Shown here in pieces: positions 8,065-15,031 of a stretch of 20,109 nt of DNA (positions within the stretch are counted from its first letter, which is position 1; every line of letters starts with the position of its first letter). Under the pieces are notes generated by a model. It saw nothing but the letters and a program-made list of their open reading frames with translations, made no database searches and was not told the DNA's origin. Location of the stretch: the NCBI GenBank assembly GCA_040877875.1, contig JBBDNC010000110.1, positions 1 to 20,109 on the forward strand, in the 5' to 3' direction. The DNA comes from JBBDNC01 sp040877875. GTDB taxonomy: Bacteria > Bacteroidota > Rhodothermia > Balneolales > Balneolaceae. Position numbers and translations under genes: made by a program.

Positions 8065-8952
8065 TCACCGCCAATAACTTCTCACCACCCCGTCATCGAG
8101 TTCGTCCTGGCGGATGATTCGTTGCGGGCCTTCCGGATGGGCTTCGCGGATCAGCCGGTGGCGGACCAGTTTTCGCTCGTAAAACCTCTCGAGACACTCC
8201 CGGTAGTGTTCCAGGAAATACTTCTGAAACGGTGTTTCCAGTCCGCCGCCGGTGAGCCGGTCCACCAACCAGTCGATCAGGCGGCACGATCGGCCCAGGA
8301 GCCATTCCCGGATCATCTCCGGAACGTTATCCTCCTGCAGGCGAATCGGGGATCCGGGCTGCAGGGAGAGGCGGTATCGCATGGGCGTGAGACGCCGGGT
8401 AAGCTGCACCGGCAGCCGGTGAGGGTCGGATACCCCATTCTCCGCCATCCAGAGAAGCTGCAGCAGGCAGCCGAGTGACCGTCGTACCGGGTTGTGGCCT
8501 TTGAAACAGCCGTACCAATACTCCGGTTCGGTATCGTCGTGGATCTGCATGGCCAGGCGATAGTCAAGATGTGCTTGACCCGGCCTGAGATAGACGAAAT
8601 AGTAGGCTTCGGTCTGTTTATTGATGCGGTTGAACGGCGGACGCTCGGATCGGATCCACCGGTTTTCCAGCAGAAGCGCCTCTTTTTCCGAACCGGTCAG
8701 CTCGTACTCCAGCGATGCGATTAGGCTGATCAGCCGGGAGGTCTTGCGGGTTACACGTCCCGCCATCGCCCGTTTATAGGTGAACAGGCGATGGCGCAGG
8801 TTTTTCGCCTTGCCCACATACAGCAGCTTCCCCCCGCTGTTGTAAAACCGGTAGATGCCGGGTTTCGCCGGGATGGAATCGAAACACTCCGTCCCGAGGC
8901 GCTCCTGCAGCACAGGGGATGCCGGAAAAAGTTCAGAGACGGTATTAGCCAT
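8065..8952 (-). CDS. GIY-YIG nuclease domain protein (UvrC N-terminal type)
   Basis: 295 residues. The N-terminal ~110 residues match the UvrC/Cho GIY-YIG nuclease: PGIYRFY (G32-I33-Y34), LLYVGKAKNLRHRL (Y45, G47, K48, R54) and the metal-ligand block SEKEALLLENRWI (E96, N97). After it come P-x-F-N-R-I-N-K and an Arg-rich C-terminal region with no domain I can name. It lacks UvrC's UvrBC and helix-hairpin-helix parts, so it is a stand-alone nuclease, comparable to Cho or to bacterial proteins carrying only this module. A DNA-repair or DNA-processing role is likely. GC content is high like the backbone genes. Start at ATG 8950-8952. Confidence 0.82.
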   Translation of the reverse strand: MANTVSELFPASPVLQERLGTECFDSIPAKPGIYRFYNSGGKLLYVGKAKNLRHRLFTYKRAMAGRVTRKTSRLISLIASLEYELTGSEKEALLLENRWIRSERPPFNRINKQTEAYYFVYLRPGQAHLDYRLAMQIHDDTEPEYWYGCFKGHNPVRRSLGCLLQLLWMAENGVSDPHRLPVQLTRRLTPMRYRLSLQPGSPIRLQEDNVPEMIREWLLGRSCRLIDWLVDRLTGGGLETPFQKYFLEHYRECLERFYERKLVRHRLIREAHPEGPQRIIRQDELDDGVVRSYWR

Positions 8953-9055
8953 AATAATTTAAAGACCCGTTCCCTGTTCGTCAGCCGGGTGACTCAGCCG
9001 GTAAGTTGGTCAACGACAATTAGAATTCCGACTGACACTTCTTTGCGTTATAATA

Positions 9056-9093
9056 TTTGAGAATATATATTGATGGTATAATTTAACAGGAGA
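9056..9093 (+). promoter_or_regulatory. Candidate promoter and ribosome site for the 59-aa gene
   Basis: TTTG at 9056-9059 is followed by 19 bases and TAATTTAA (9079-9086), close to the Bacteroidota TTTG-N19-TAnnTTTG pattern; a sigma70-like TATAAT also stands at 9077-9082. A strong Shine-Dalgarno AGGAGA (9088-9093) lies 7 bases before the ATG at 9101, which is unusual in this window. The promoter call is by eye. Confidence 0.45.
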
Positions 9094-9100
9094 ATAGGGC

Positions 9101-9280
9101 ATGACAACAAAGAAAGTTCATAATAATCACGAAAAGCCAACGATTCGCCATACTAAAAGGGGTGGATTATATGCAAAACCAAGAGATATTTTAACCAGTA
9201 AAAATGCCCAAAGACAACTGGAAGTGATACGTAATTCAGAGTTGTTACAAGAGGTCAGGGGACGAAAACGAGAGAAATAA
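9101..9280 (+). CDS. Small basic protein (59 aa), unknown function
   Basis: ATG 9101 to TAA 9278-9280 gives 59 residues beginning MTTKKVHNNHEKPTIRHTKR and ending EVRGRKREK. It is strongly basic (16 Lys/Arg against 6 Asp/Glu, plus four His) with no hydrophobic segment, so it may bind nucleic acid or the acidic tail of its neighbour. I do not recognise a family. Support for it being real: AGGAGA 7 bases before the ATG, a promoter-like element, and a stop that ends one base before the GTG of the following membrane-protein gene, a typical translational-coupling arrangement. AT-rich like its neighbours. Confidence 0.6.
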   Translation: MTTKKVHNNHEKPTIRHTKRGGLYAKPRDILTSKNAQRQLEVIRNSELLQEVRGRKREK

Positions 9281-9281
9281 G

Positions 9282-9968
9282 GTGGAAGTTAACATTTTTC
9301 TGTTACCTCTTCTCGGAGGATATATATTTATAAAAAAATCTACATGGTTCCGTTTTCACAGCATTCGCTATAATGCTCAAGAATTGCTTTTAAGTTCTGC
9401 AGTTGCAGGCCTGTTTGGTGTAACCATAGCATTTCTGGTCGCTACATCTATTTCATATTTATTACCGGAATTCTATCAATGGTGGAAAAGCACATTCCAT
9501 TTTGATTTTCTGGGAACAGCGTTACTGGCTTTTATTGGACTTATTACAGTCGGATATCTACCCAACCAGTGGATTAATGAAGAGGGACGAATCAAAGATA
9601 TCATTAGAGAAGACAACGATGGTGTTGAATTAATACTTTTAAAAGCTTTAGAGGATGCAAAGCTGGTTAGTATTACTCTGAAATCAAGAAAAGTATATAT
9701 CGGATTTATCACTCAAAATTTCTTTGCTCCTTACACAGGTGTAAAGTCTGTTAAACTCATTCCTGTTTATAGTGGCTACCGTGATGAAAAAGACTTTCAT
9801 ATCGTATTTACAACTTCTTATGATGAAGTAATTCGTTATACAGTAGATGATGAAGAAATCAATCTTGATATTGACGATTTTCAGACGGGTATTCCCATTT
9901 CTGAAATTGTTACCGTAAATATCTTTGATCCGCGGGTGTACGAGAAATTCTCCAAACCGGAGGAATAG
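9282..9968 (+). CDS. Membrane protein with cytoplasmic domain, unknown function
   Basis: 228 residues from GTG 9282. Three hydrophobic stretches can be seen: about 4-17 (short), 36-61 (LLSSAVAGLFGVTIAFLVAT) and 76-93 (FLGTALLAFIGLITVGYL). A soluble domain of about 130 residues follows, with LVSITLKSRKVYIGFITQNF, PVYSGYRDEKDFHIVFTTSY and an acidic stretch around VDDEEINLDIDDF. The ITLKSRKVYIGF hairpin looks like a small SH3/PRC-like beta fold seen in uncharacterised membrane proteins; I cannot name the family with certainty. Its start is coupled to the 59-aa gene (1 base between stop and GTG). It converges on the HNH endonuclease gene at 10000-10890. Possibly an effector or sensor in an accessory or defence cluster (inference). 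Confidence 0.7.
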   Translation: MEVNIFLLPLLGGYIFIKKSTWFRFHSIRYNAQELLLSSAVAGLFGVTIAFLVATSISYLLPEFYQWWKSTFHFDFLGTALLAFIGLITVGYLPNQWINEEGRIKDIIREDNDGVELILLKALEDAKLVSITLKSRKVYIGFITQNFFAPYTGVKSVKLIPVYSGYRDEKDFHIVFTTSYDEVIRYTVDDEEINLDIDDFQTGIPISEIVTVNIFDPRVYEKFSKPEE

Positions 9969-9999
9969 GTATTATAATCTGAATTCTATTGGATTCTGT

Positions 10000-10890
10000 T
10001 TACCGGTTTAAAAACTTCCCATACCGCCACTCCAGCCTCTCCTGGTCCGGCCAGACATTTTTGGATTTCGGCAGTAAAAGTTTTTGATCGTGCAGCTCCT
10101 GAAAACCGTATCGAAGCATCGGCCCGTCAATTTCTTCTAACAGATCTCTGCGGACCTTAATTTCAAAGTCAGGTGTGACACCGATGATAAATTGATCGAA
10201 AGCGGAGTGGTGGATTTTACACAGGGCTATGCCATTATCAACTGTAGGAGTACCTTGAGGCTCATTATCTGGTATGATATGAGCGGCATCTAATAACTCA
10301 GGATGTTTTAGATTACAAAAAGCACAATGTGATTGGTAAGCTGCTAGAACTCGCTCGCGGAATCCTTGCTGATGTAATCTTCTCTTTACAGTAGAAGTAA
10401 TATAGGCTCGTCTCGCTTCACTGTTTTCAGCAACCATATTTTGAGGTTGATCCAGGACATACTGATCATCTGCAGCCACAGTAAATGTGAGAGATTTTTG
10501 ATCATCTCCTACTATAAATACTGGAAATACTGCTAAATATTTACCAGGTACAATTCCATGGAAATAGATTAAAGGTAAATCTTTTTCCTTTACCTTTCGT
10601 AACCCGACATTATCACGGTGGTTTGGATCTTTTCCTCTGTATTTATAAAGCAGGAAATCTTGATTATCAAAACTGTCGTTGTAGGGTCCACTGGTAGTTG
10701 TGGTAATTGTTAATGGCAGTTTCATCTCTTTGGGTTTGAAAATACCTTGTGGAGAAACTAATGGAATACGTGTTCCTTTGTATAAAAAACCTTTTCGAAG
10801 TATTTTTCTAGATAGTACGTCTCCATGCATCTGGATTTGTTCGTTTAGCCAGTTGAAAGCAGCGAGGCGTATCTCAAGGTCGTATGACAT
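10000..10890 (-). CDS. HNH endonuclease, COG3440-like predicted restriction enzyme
   Basis: 296 residues. The C-terminal half holds an HNH_2-type module: CAFC (C189, C192), LDAAHIIP (H204), DNGIALC (N219, C224) and HHSAFD (H227, H228). The four zinc and catalytic positions are all present, so the enzyme looks active. The N-terminal half (SPQGIFKPKEM, DFLLYKYRG and IYFHGIVPGKYLAVFPVFI) resembles the variable, possibly PUA/SRA-like, recognition region of predicted restriction endonucleases of the COG3440 kind; this assignment is tentative. No methyltransferase is next to it, which would fit a modification-dependent or phage-directed enzyme. Start ATG 10888-10890; AT-rich. It lies downstream of the truncated HNH paralogue on the same strand. 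Confidence 0.82.
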   Translation of the reverse strand: MSYDLEIRLAAFNWLNEQIQMHGDVLSRKILRKGFLYKGTRIPLVSPQGIFKPKEMKLPLTITTTTSGPYNDSFDNQDFLLYKYRGKDPNHRDNVGLRKVKEKDLPLIYFHGIVPGKYLAVFPVFIVGDDQKSLTFTVAADDQYVLDQPQNMVAENSEARRAYITSTVKRRLHQQGFRERVLAAYQSHCAFCNLKHPELLDAAHIIPDNEPQGTPTVDNGIALCKIHHSAFDQFIIGVTPDFEIKVRRDLLEEIDGPMLRYGFQELHDQKLLLPKSKNVWPDQERLEWRYGKFLNR

Positions 10891-10976
10891 GTTCTATTAA
10901 TAATAACTTACAATTGATGTGTTATTTATTACTTCACCACCTTCTTATTTTTTAATAATACCCTTTCCCCTTTACA

Positions 10977-11606
10977 CTATGCCTTACCCCATCCCTGAAT
11001 AATCGAATCCTCACCGATAATAAGGGATCCGATATCCTCCATCAACTGATGTAATTCAGGGAGAATAAAATACGTGCCCGCTTCCCTGATCAGTCCGTAA
11101 TAAGAGGGCATCCGGATGGTGGTTGTATCGTAAGTCACCAGGCTGTAATGCTCATTGAATTCATAATATCCAAGGTGTTTCATCGGCATGTTTTTGATCG
11201 TATGCTGGACTTTACGTAGCAACAAAATCACATCCCTTTGGATCTCTTCAGGAATTTTCCCCTGGATCAGGTCGAACCTGAACTGTGGAAAAGCGCCTTT
11301 GTTTTCATAGAATTCAATCACCCTGTTAAACTCCCTCCTGAAGGCGATGGTGGTTCCACTTCTCAGTTCCGGTGTTTCCCCGTTTTTCTGTGGAATGAAC
11401 ACACTGTTTGAAAAAATCGGGTAGTAATACAACAGCCAGTAGTAAACAAGCAGACCGAACGGATAGGAGATCCACCCGTTTTTCGCCTTCTCCCGGTGCG
11501 GACTCTGATCGATCACACACTGCACCATTGCCCGCAGCAATGCATATTTATACGTAGCGTCTTTGCTGTCTTTCGACAGGATGGCCGTGAGTATCTGGGT
11601 ATTCAA
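10977..11606 (-). pseudogene. Truncated paralogue of the HNH-family protein (HNH module lost)
   Basis: 209 residues from a TTG at 11604-11606, highly similar to the first 206 residues of the protein at 2955-4079 (shared SKDSKDATYKYALLRAMVQC, GWISYPFGLL, FIPQKNGETPELR, PMKHLGYYEF). After GEDSIIQGW the sequence leaves the alignment and ends GKA and a TAG, whereas the intact copy continues for about 168 more residues including the whole HNH nuclease. The open frame is clean, so a short protein may still be made, but without nuclease residues. It could be a dead remnant or a modulator of the intact copy; the remnant reading is simpler. The break point lies about 90 bp upstream of the COG3440-type gene. 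Confidence 0.75.
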
Positions 11607-11923
11607 CGTGTTTGTGTTAGGAGTTCCATCAAATGTTCAGGAATCAGAGTCGATAACTCTGCGGATAGTAAGTCATAAAATGTTGTTTCGCTGTAAAATA
11701 CCAGAACCGGAAGAAAATGAAAGAATCGATGCACCATACGCTTTTAGGAAAAACCTGGAGATCAATTTGGAATATCATTCAATATTATTGAGAAGATACT
11801 GTAAGTCCTCCTCCCCATTCCGATCCTACAAGAAAAGGCAGGAAACGATCAGGAGGAAAGACCATGAAGTCCAAATATTCGAGAGGGAATAAGAAAGTAT
11901 TCGAGTTCATTCATCAACTGGAT
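10986..11923. repeat. Duplicated block, copy B
   Basis: Partner of 3461-4395. Here the RraB-type gene is intact and the HNH-type gene is cut at the left edge of the block. The spacer contains an extra hairpin CAGAGT-CGATA-ACTCTG near 11645-11661 that is not preserved in copy A. Confidence 0.85.
11800..11830 (+). repeat. 31-bp interspersed repeat, copy 3
   Basis: Same end sequences and exact length as the copies at 4275 and 5389, followed by AGAAAAGGCA and, 20 bases further on, by the AGGAGG of the RraB-family gene. It therefore lies in the 5' leader of that gene. Confidence 0.7.
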
Positions 11924-12190
11924 CCGGAACCCGGTAGAGTGCGGCCGGTTACGTTTTGGTTTTATTCGGACTCGGAGGAAAAGATCTATCAGCTGGCCGG
12001 GCATCTTCAACAGATTAAGTACAACATTGTTAGCTGTGAGCGCTTTACCAACGGGGAGTATTTATGCATTGCGGAAAAAGTGATGACTCCGGACAATGAG
12101 GAAATAAACCGGCTTTGTATCGATATGCATCTGCTGGCGGAAAAGATGGAGGTTACCTACGACGGCTGGGAGACGAGAATCGATCTGTGA
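11864..12190 (+). CDS. RraB-family protein (ribonuclease E inhibitor type)
   Basis: 108 residues. The family pattern is clear: VTFWFYSDSEEKIYQLAGHL, then CERFTNGEYLCIAEKVM, MTPDNEEINRLCIDM and the diagnostic end YDGWETRIDL. RraB in enterobacteria binds RNase E and lowers its activity; in this lineage the target is unknown, although RNase E/G-type enzymes occur. It starts at ATG 11864 with AGGAGG at 11851-11856, a strong Shine-Dalgarno at 7 bases, rare in this window. The first codons lie inside the duplicated block, and the other copy of the gene is destroyed. Soluble and acidic. The Fic gene follows after 119 bp with its own operator-like region. Confidence 0.85.
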   Translation: MKSKYSRGNKKVFEFIHQLDPEPGRVRPVTFWFYSDSEEKIYQLAGHLQQIKYNIVSCERFTNGEYLCIAEKVMTPDNEEINRLCIDMHLLAEKMEVTYDGWETRIDL

Positions 12191-12232
12191 GCCTGAGGGT
12201 GTGATGAATAGAGGATCCTTCAAAGCATACAG

Positions 12233-12316
12233 TATCGACATGTTTTTCATTTATGTCGATAAATTATATATATTTCGACATATCATGAAAATCTATCGAA
12301 ATCATCGACATGTCGT
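12233..12316 (+). promoter_or_regulatory. Multi-site operator candidate at the Fic gene
   Basis: The heptamer TCGACAT occurs at 12235, 12275 and 12305 (forward), and as ATGTCGA at 12253 and ATGTCGT at 12310. They build a 9-bp inverted repeat TATCGACAT/ATGTCGATA with 11 bases between, and a perfect palindrome CGACATGTCG (12306-12315) that covers the Fic start codon at 12310. The forward sites are 40 and 30 bases apart, so they face the same side of the helix. A TATATTTC element (12269-12276), near the -7 consensus, overlaps the central site. Repression by the Fic protein's own winged helix is a plausible inference. Confidence 0.6.
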
Positions 12317-13404
12317 ATAGCCCCGATAAACCCTATAATTATCTACCACCGCTTCCCCCGGATGTGGATATTGAAACGCAGGCCGTCCTCAAGGCTGCTA
12401 TTGCTGCCAACCGCTCACTGGCCGAATTGAAGGGAAAGTCGGAGGTGCTCCCCAATCCGTCCATTCTGGTCAATGCTATTGTCCTGCAGGAGGCAAAGGC
12501 AAGCTCTGAAATCGAGAATGTCATTACTACGAACGACAAGCTTTTTACAGCACTCTCAGCGGAAGACAGTAAGGTAGATCCACAGACCAAGGAGGTGCTT
12601 CGTTACCGTCAGGCCCTTTGGAAAGGGGTCGATCACTTGAAGGAAAATCGTGCGCTTTCTACCGGCCTGTTTATTGATCTGATGCAGACCATTAAAGAAA
12701 CGGACGCGAAGATTCGGACGGAGCCGGGAACCGTTATTGCCAATCCCGTCACAAAGAAGATCATTTACTGGCCACCGGAAGGGGAAGAACTGATCCGGAA
12801 TCTGCTACTCAACCTGGAAGAGTATATGCGTGAGGATGACGGCGTTGATCCACTGATTAAAATGGCGGTTGCGCATTATCAGTTTGAGGCGATTCATCCC
12901 TTTGATGACGGAAACGGCCGGACCGGACGTATCCTCAACATCCTCTACCTGATGGAGAGAAAACTTTTAACTCACCCGGTTCTTTACCTGAGTAATGAGA
13001 TTATCAACCGGAAATCGGATTATTATAAACACCTCCGTAAGGTGACCGAAAATGGTGCCTGGGAGCCGTGGATTCTTTTTATGATGAATACGGTGAAGGT
13101 CACCTCCCGTCAGACGATGGATCGTATTAGCGGGATCCTTTCGCTGCTGGATGAAACCCTCGATCTTGCCAAAAGATCTCTTCCGGACAGGGTCTATTCC
13201 AAAGAACTGATCGAACTGTTGTTTGAACAGCCTTATTGCAAGGTCAGGTTTTTAGTGGACCGGGGTATTGCCAAGCGTCAGACCGCCGCCGAATACCTCC
13301 GGGAACTGGAAAACGCCGGAATTCTGGAAAGCAAACAGGTGGGACGGGAGAATCTGTTTTTGAATGTGCGGCTGTATGAGTTACTTATACATAACGAAGG
13401 CTGA
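12310..13404 (+). CDS. Fic family protein, class II (Fic_N + Fic core + winged helix)
   Basis: 364 residues. The catalytic loop IHPFDDGNGRTGR (His196) is complete, so AMP or another nucleotide monophosphate transfer to a target hydroxyl is expected. The N-terminal domain has NYLPPLPP and the inhibitory-helix motif S-x-x-x-E-N (S65-SEI-E69-N70 in ASSEIENV), which places it in class II, with the inhibitor built into the same chain. The loop TNDKLF and NPVTKKIIYWPPEGEE (flap/target-dock hairpin) are also typical. Residues about 290-364 form a winged-helix domain (VRFLVDRGIAKRQTAAEYL), giving a link to DNA and probably autoregulation. No separate antitoxin is needed. The ATG lies inside a palindrome in a multi-site operator region. 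Confidence 0.92.
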   Translation: MSYSPDKPYNYLPPLPPDVDIETQAVLKAAIAANRSLAELKGKSEVLPNPSILVNAIVLQEAKASSEIENVITTNDKLFTALSAEDSKVDPQTKEVLRYRQALWKGVDHLKENRALSTGLFIDLMQTIKETDAKIRTEPGTVIANPVTKKIIYWPPEGEELIRNLLLNLEEYMREDDGVDPLIKMAVAHYQFEAIHPFDDGNGRTGRILNILYLMERKLLTHPVLYLSNEIINRKSDYYKHLRKVTENGAWEPWILFMMNTVKVTSRQTMDRISGILSLLDETLDLAKRSLPDRVYSKELIELLFEQPYCKVRFLVDRGIAKRQTAAEYLRELENAGILESKQVGRENLFLNVRLYELLIHNEG

Positions 13405-13591
13405 ACGGTGAAAATGATAGTCACATTTGTCGATTGAAAGATGAGGTGTATTATGTAATCCCCTCAAGCAGGTATGTTTTGGGGAAAATTGATGACACCG
13501 GACGACTCATACATAGCCCGGGATCTTCTCTACGAAGATCTCTTCGCCTCGCTGAATCGTTTCGCCCTGCTGGAAACCCGGAAATCGGCTG
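13405..13591. other. Spacer with hairpin, fragment of unknown origin
   Basis: Between the Fic stop and the DUF5686 pseudogene. It contains a perfect hairpin GATCTTC-TCTAC-GAAGATC (13522-13540). An open frame from ATG 13474 reads MFWGKLMTPDDSYIARDLLY and continues EDLFASLNRFALLETR before running out of frame into the pseudogene. I do not recognise it; it may be the left part of another broken gene joined to the DUF5686 copy. A TGTCGAT also occurs near 13429, resembling the Fic operator half-site. Confidence 0.35.
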
Positions 13592-14491
13592 ACGCCGGCC
13601 GCTTCCTTTCGCCACCCTTCTGCTGGAAGGAACCTACCGGGGGACTATCACCAATTCCGAGGGCTATTTCAGCATTTCTGTCGAAGAACTTCCGGCAGTC
13701 TTGACGGTACGCTATATCGGGTATGAAAGTGCACGGATTGAAGTCACCGGTCCCTCCGATCTATCGATTCACGTGGAGCTAACACCTTCGGTGACCGAAA
13801 TGGATGAAATCGTGGTAACGGACCGGGATACGGGACTTACCATTATGGAGCGGGTGATCGAACGGAAAAAGCTATGGAGGCAAGGTCTGAAAACCTACCG
13901 GGCGGAGGCGTATACCCGCCAGGCCCTGCGCAACGATACTTCGATCGTATCCATCATGGAAAGCAGTTCCATTGCGTACTGGGATCACGAAAAGGGCCAC
14001 AGGGAAGTTCTACTTTCAAGCCGGCAGACCTCCAATATTTCCAAGGATGAGAACTTTGCCGGCGTTACCTACCTTCCCAACTTTTATGATGATGACATTG
14101 AGATTGCGGGATACAATATGGTGGGAATCACTCATCCGGATCCCTCTCCGGGTTTACGCCGTTTGGCACCTTGAAAACCCGTCACTCGCGTCCATACGAA
14201 GGGAGCCATTACTGGCTGGCTACCGCCGAGCACAACTTCCGGACGATCCCGTTTGAGCTGCTGGGGCTGAGTCCGCTGGTCGACAAGGGGTGGGGCATCA
14301 TTCTCTTTGGCGGGGCCGGATATACCGACGCCAGGGGAGGCTACCCGGCCGGCCTGATGCTGACAGACGGGATCCATTCCGAAATCGGGGTCAGTCTGAA
14401 CAGTATCTTTGGAATATTGCGAATTGACGTGGCCAAACGGCTTGATTCGCCGGGGACGTATATCGGAGTCAGTGTGCCGAGGTATTTTTAA
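13592..14491 (+). pseudogene. DUF5686 pseudogene (second copy with 1363-bp deletion)
   Basis: Nearly identical to the gene at 7-2364 but broken. It lacks the start codon, the signal peptide and a 10-base piece near its left end. It then matches copy 1 from about base 105 up to base 650 and jumps at 14140/14141 to copy 1 base 2014, so bases 651-2013 are missing. The deletion of 1363 bp is not a multiple of three and shifts the frame at the joint. A CCCTC is present on both sides in copy 1, suggesting microhomology joining. After the joint the C-terminal strands to PRYF and the TAA are preserved. Similarity stops at TAAGTGG just after the gene. The high identity outside the deletion suggests a young duplication or import. 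Confidence 0.9.
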
Positions 14492-14502
14492 GTGGTGGGA
14501 CG

Positions 14503-14547
14503 ATGAGTTCTCGGTTCAATCATTGAGATATTATTTCGGTAAATCAC
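14503..14547 (+). repeat. 45-bp repeat, copy 1
   Basis: About 38 of 45 bases match 17737-17781. It begins ATGAGTT and includes TTCAATCATTG and ATTTCGG. It lies just after the DUF5686 pseudogene. See the separate finding. Confidence 0.65.
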
Positions 14548-14581
14548 TTAGTTTTATCCGCTTTTAAACATATTATTTATT

Positions 14582-14842
14582 TCATGATTCCAGGAGTTTT
14601 TCCAGTTCTTCCAGATCAACAGGTTCAGAAACCTCCCCTTTTTTAAATTTCTCGATCGCCTGTTCAACCATTTTCAGTGATCTTTTTGAGATCTCATCCG
14701 GATGTACCAGTTTGCGGGGACTTAGTATGACCGTCCCGTCTTTCTTTTCCGTTACATGAAAGTAGTTCGTACGTGCTCCACGAATGGTTATGCGATTTTT
14801 TGAATCCAGTTTTGCACTGTATTCTTTCACTGATTGTGCCAT
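14582..14842 (-). CDS. AbrB/SpoVT-like antitoxin-type protein, orphan
   Basis: 86 residues. The N-terminal part YSAKLDSKNRITIRGARTNY, followed by VILSPRKL, is the swapped-hairpin AbrB/MazE-like pattern (AKLDSKNRITI). The C-terminal tail is charged (ISKRSLKMVEQAIEKF, then EELEKLLES) and could be the toxin-neutralising part. No toxin gene is seen on either side: the left neighbour is the DUF5686 pseudogene and the right a spacer. It may be an orphan regulator, or its partner may be lost. Upstream lies an 8-bp inverted repeat (14870-14891), a candidate self-operator. Start ATG 14840-14842. Confidence 0.7.
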   Translation of the reverse strand: MAQSVKEYSAKLDSKNRITIRGARTNYFHVTEKKDGTVILSPRKLVHPDEISKRSLKMVEQAIEKFKKGEVSEPVDLEELEKLLES

Positions 14843-14869
14843 CTTATTTCATCTTTTCTTCCTCATTTA

Positions 14870-14891
14870 GTGGGAATATGGGAATTCCCAC
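14870..14891 (-). promoter_or_regulatory. Inverted repeat upstream of the AbrB-like gene
   Basis: GTGGGAAT (14870-14877) and ATTCCCAC (14884-14891) are perfect inverted arms with 6 bases between. The site is 28 bases upstream of the ATG, where a dimeric AbrB-type regulator would bind to repress its own gene. Inference from position. Confidence 0.45.
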
Positions 14892-15031
14892 CTTTTAAAG
14901 TAATTTTAAAACGAATCATAAACAAGAATTATTGAAATGTCTGATTGTTTTCGGAAGACAAAACAGTTGAAATCAGAGGGAATCGATTCCCGAAAATGAA
15001 AACGATTGCTAAAATTTTGAGCCTACTACTG

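Noticed and set aside
8023..8478. 151-residue (+) frame opposite the GIY-YIG gene
   Set aside because: Antisense to the GC-rich C-terminal part of the nuclease; such frames arise from GC-biased codon use.
4275..11830. CRISPR or integron attC array from the 31-bp repeats
   Set aside because: Copies are kilobases apart with no regular spacers, no cas or integrase gene, and no GTTRRRY/RYYYAAC core sites.
11563..11892. 109-residue open frame over the start of the truncated HNH gene and the RraB leader
   Set aside because: It runs antisense to the HNH paralogue and overlaps the RraB start. The equivalent frame in copy A is broken by TAG and an indel, and amino-acid changes are not conservative.
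13701..14174. Separate 157-residue gene
   Set aside because: It is the middle part of the DUF5686 pseudogene with an artificial TTG start; it ends just after the deletion joint.
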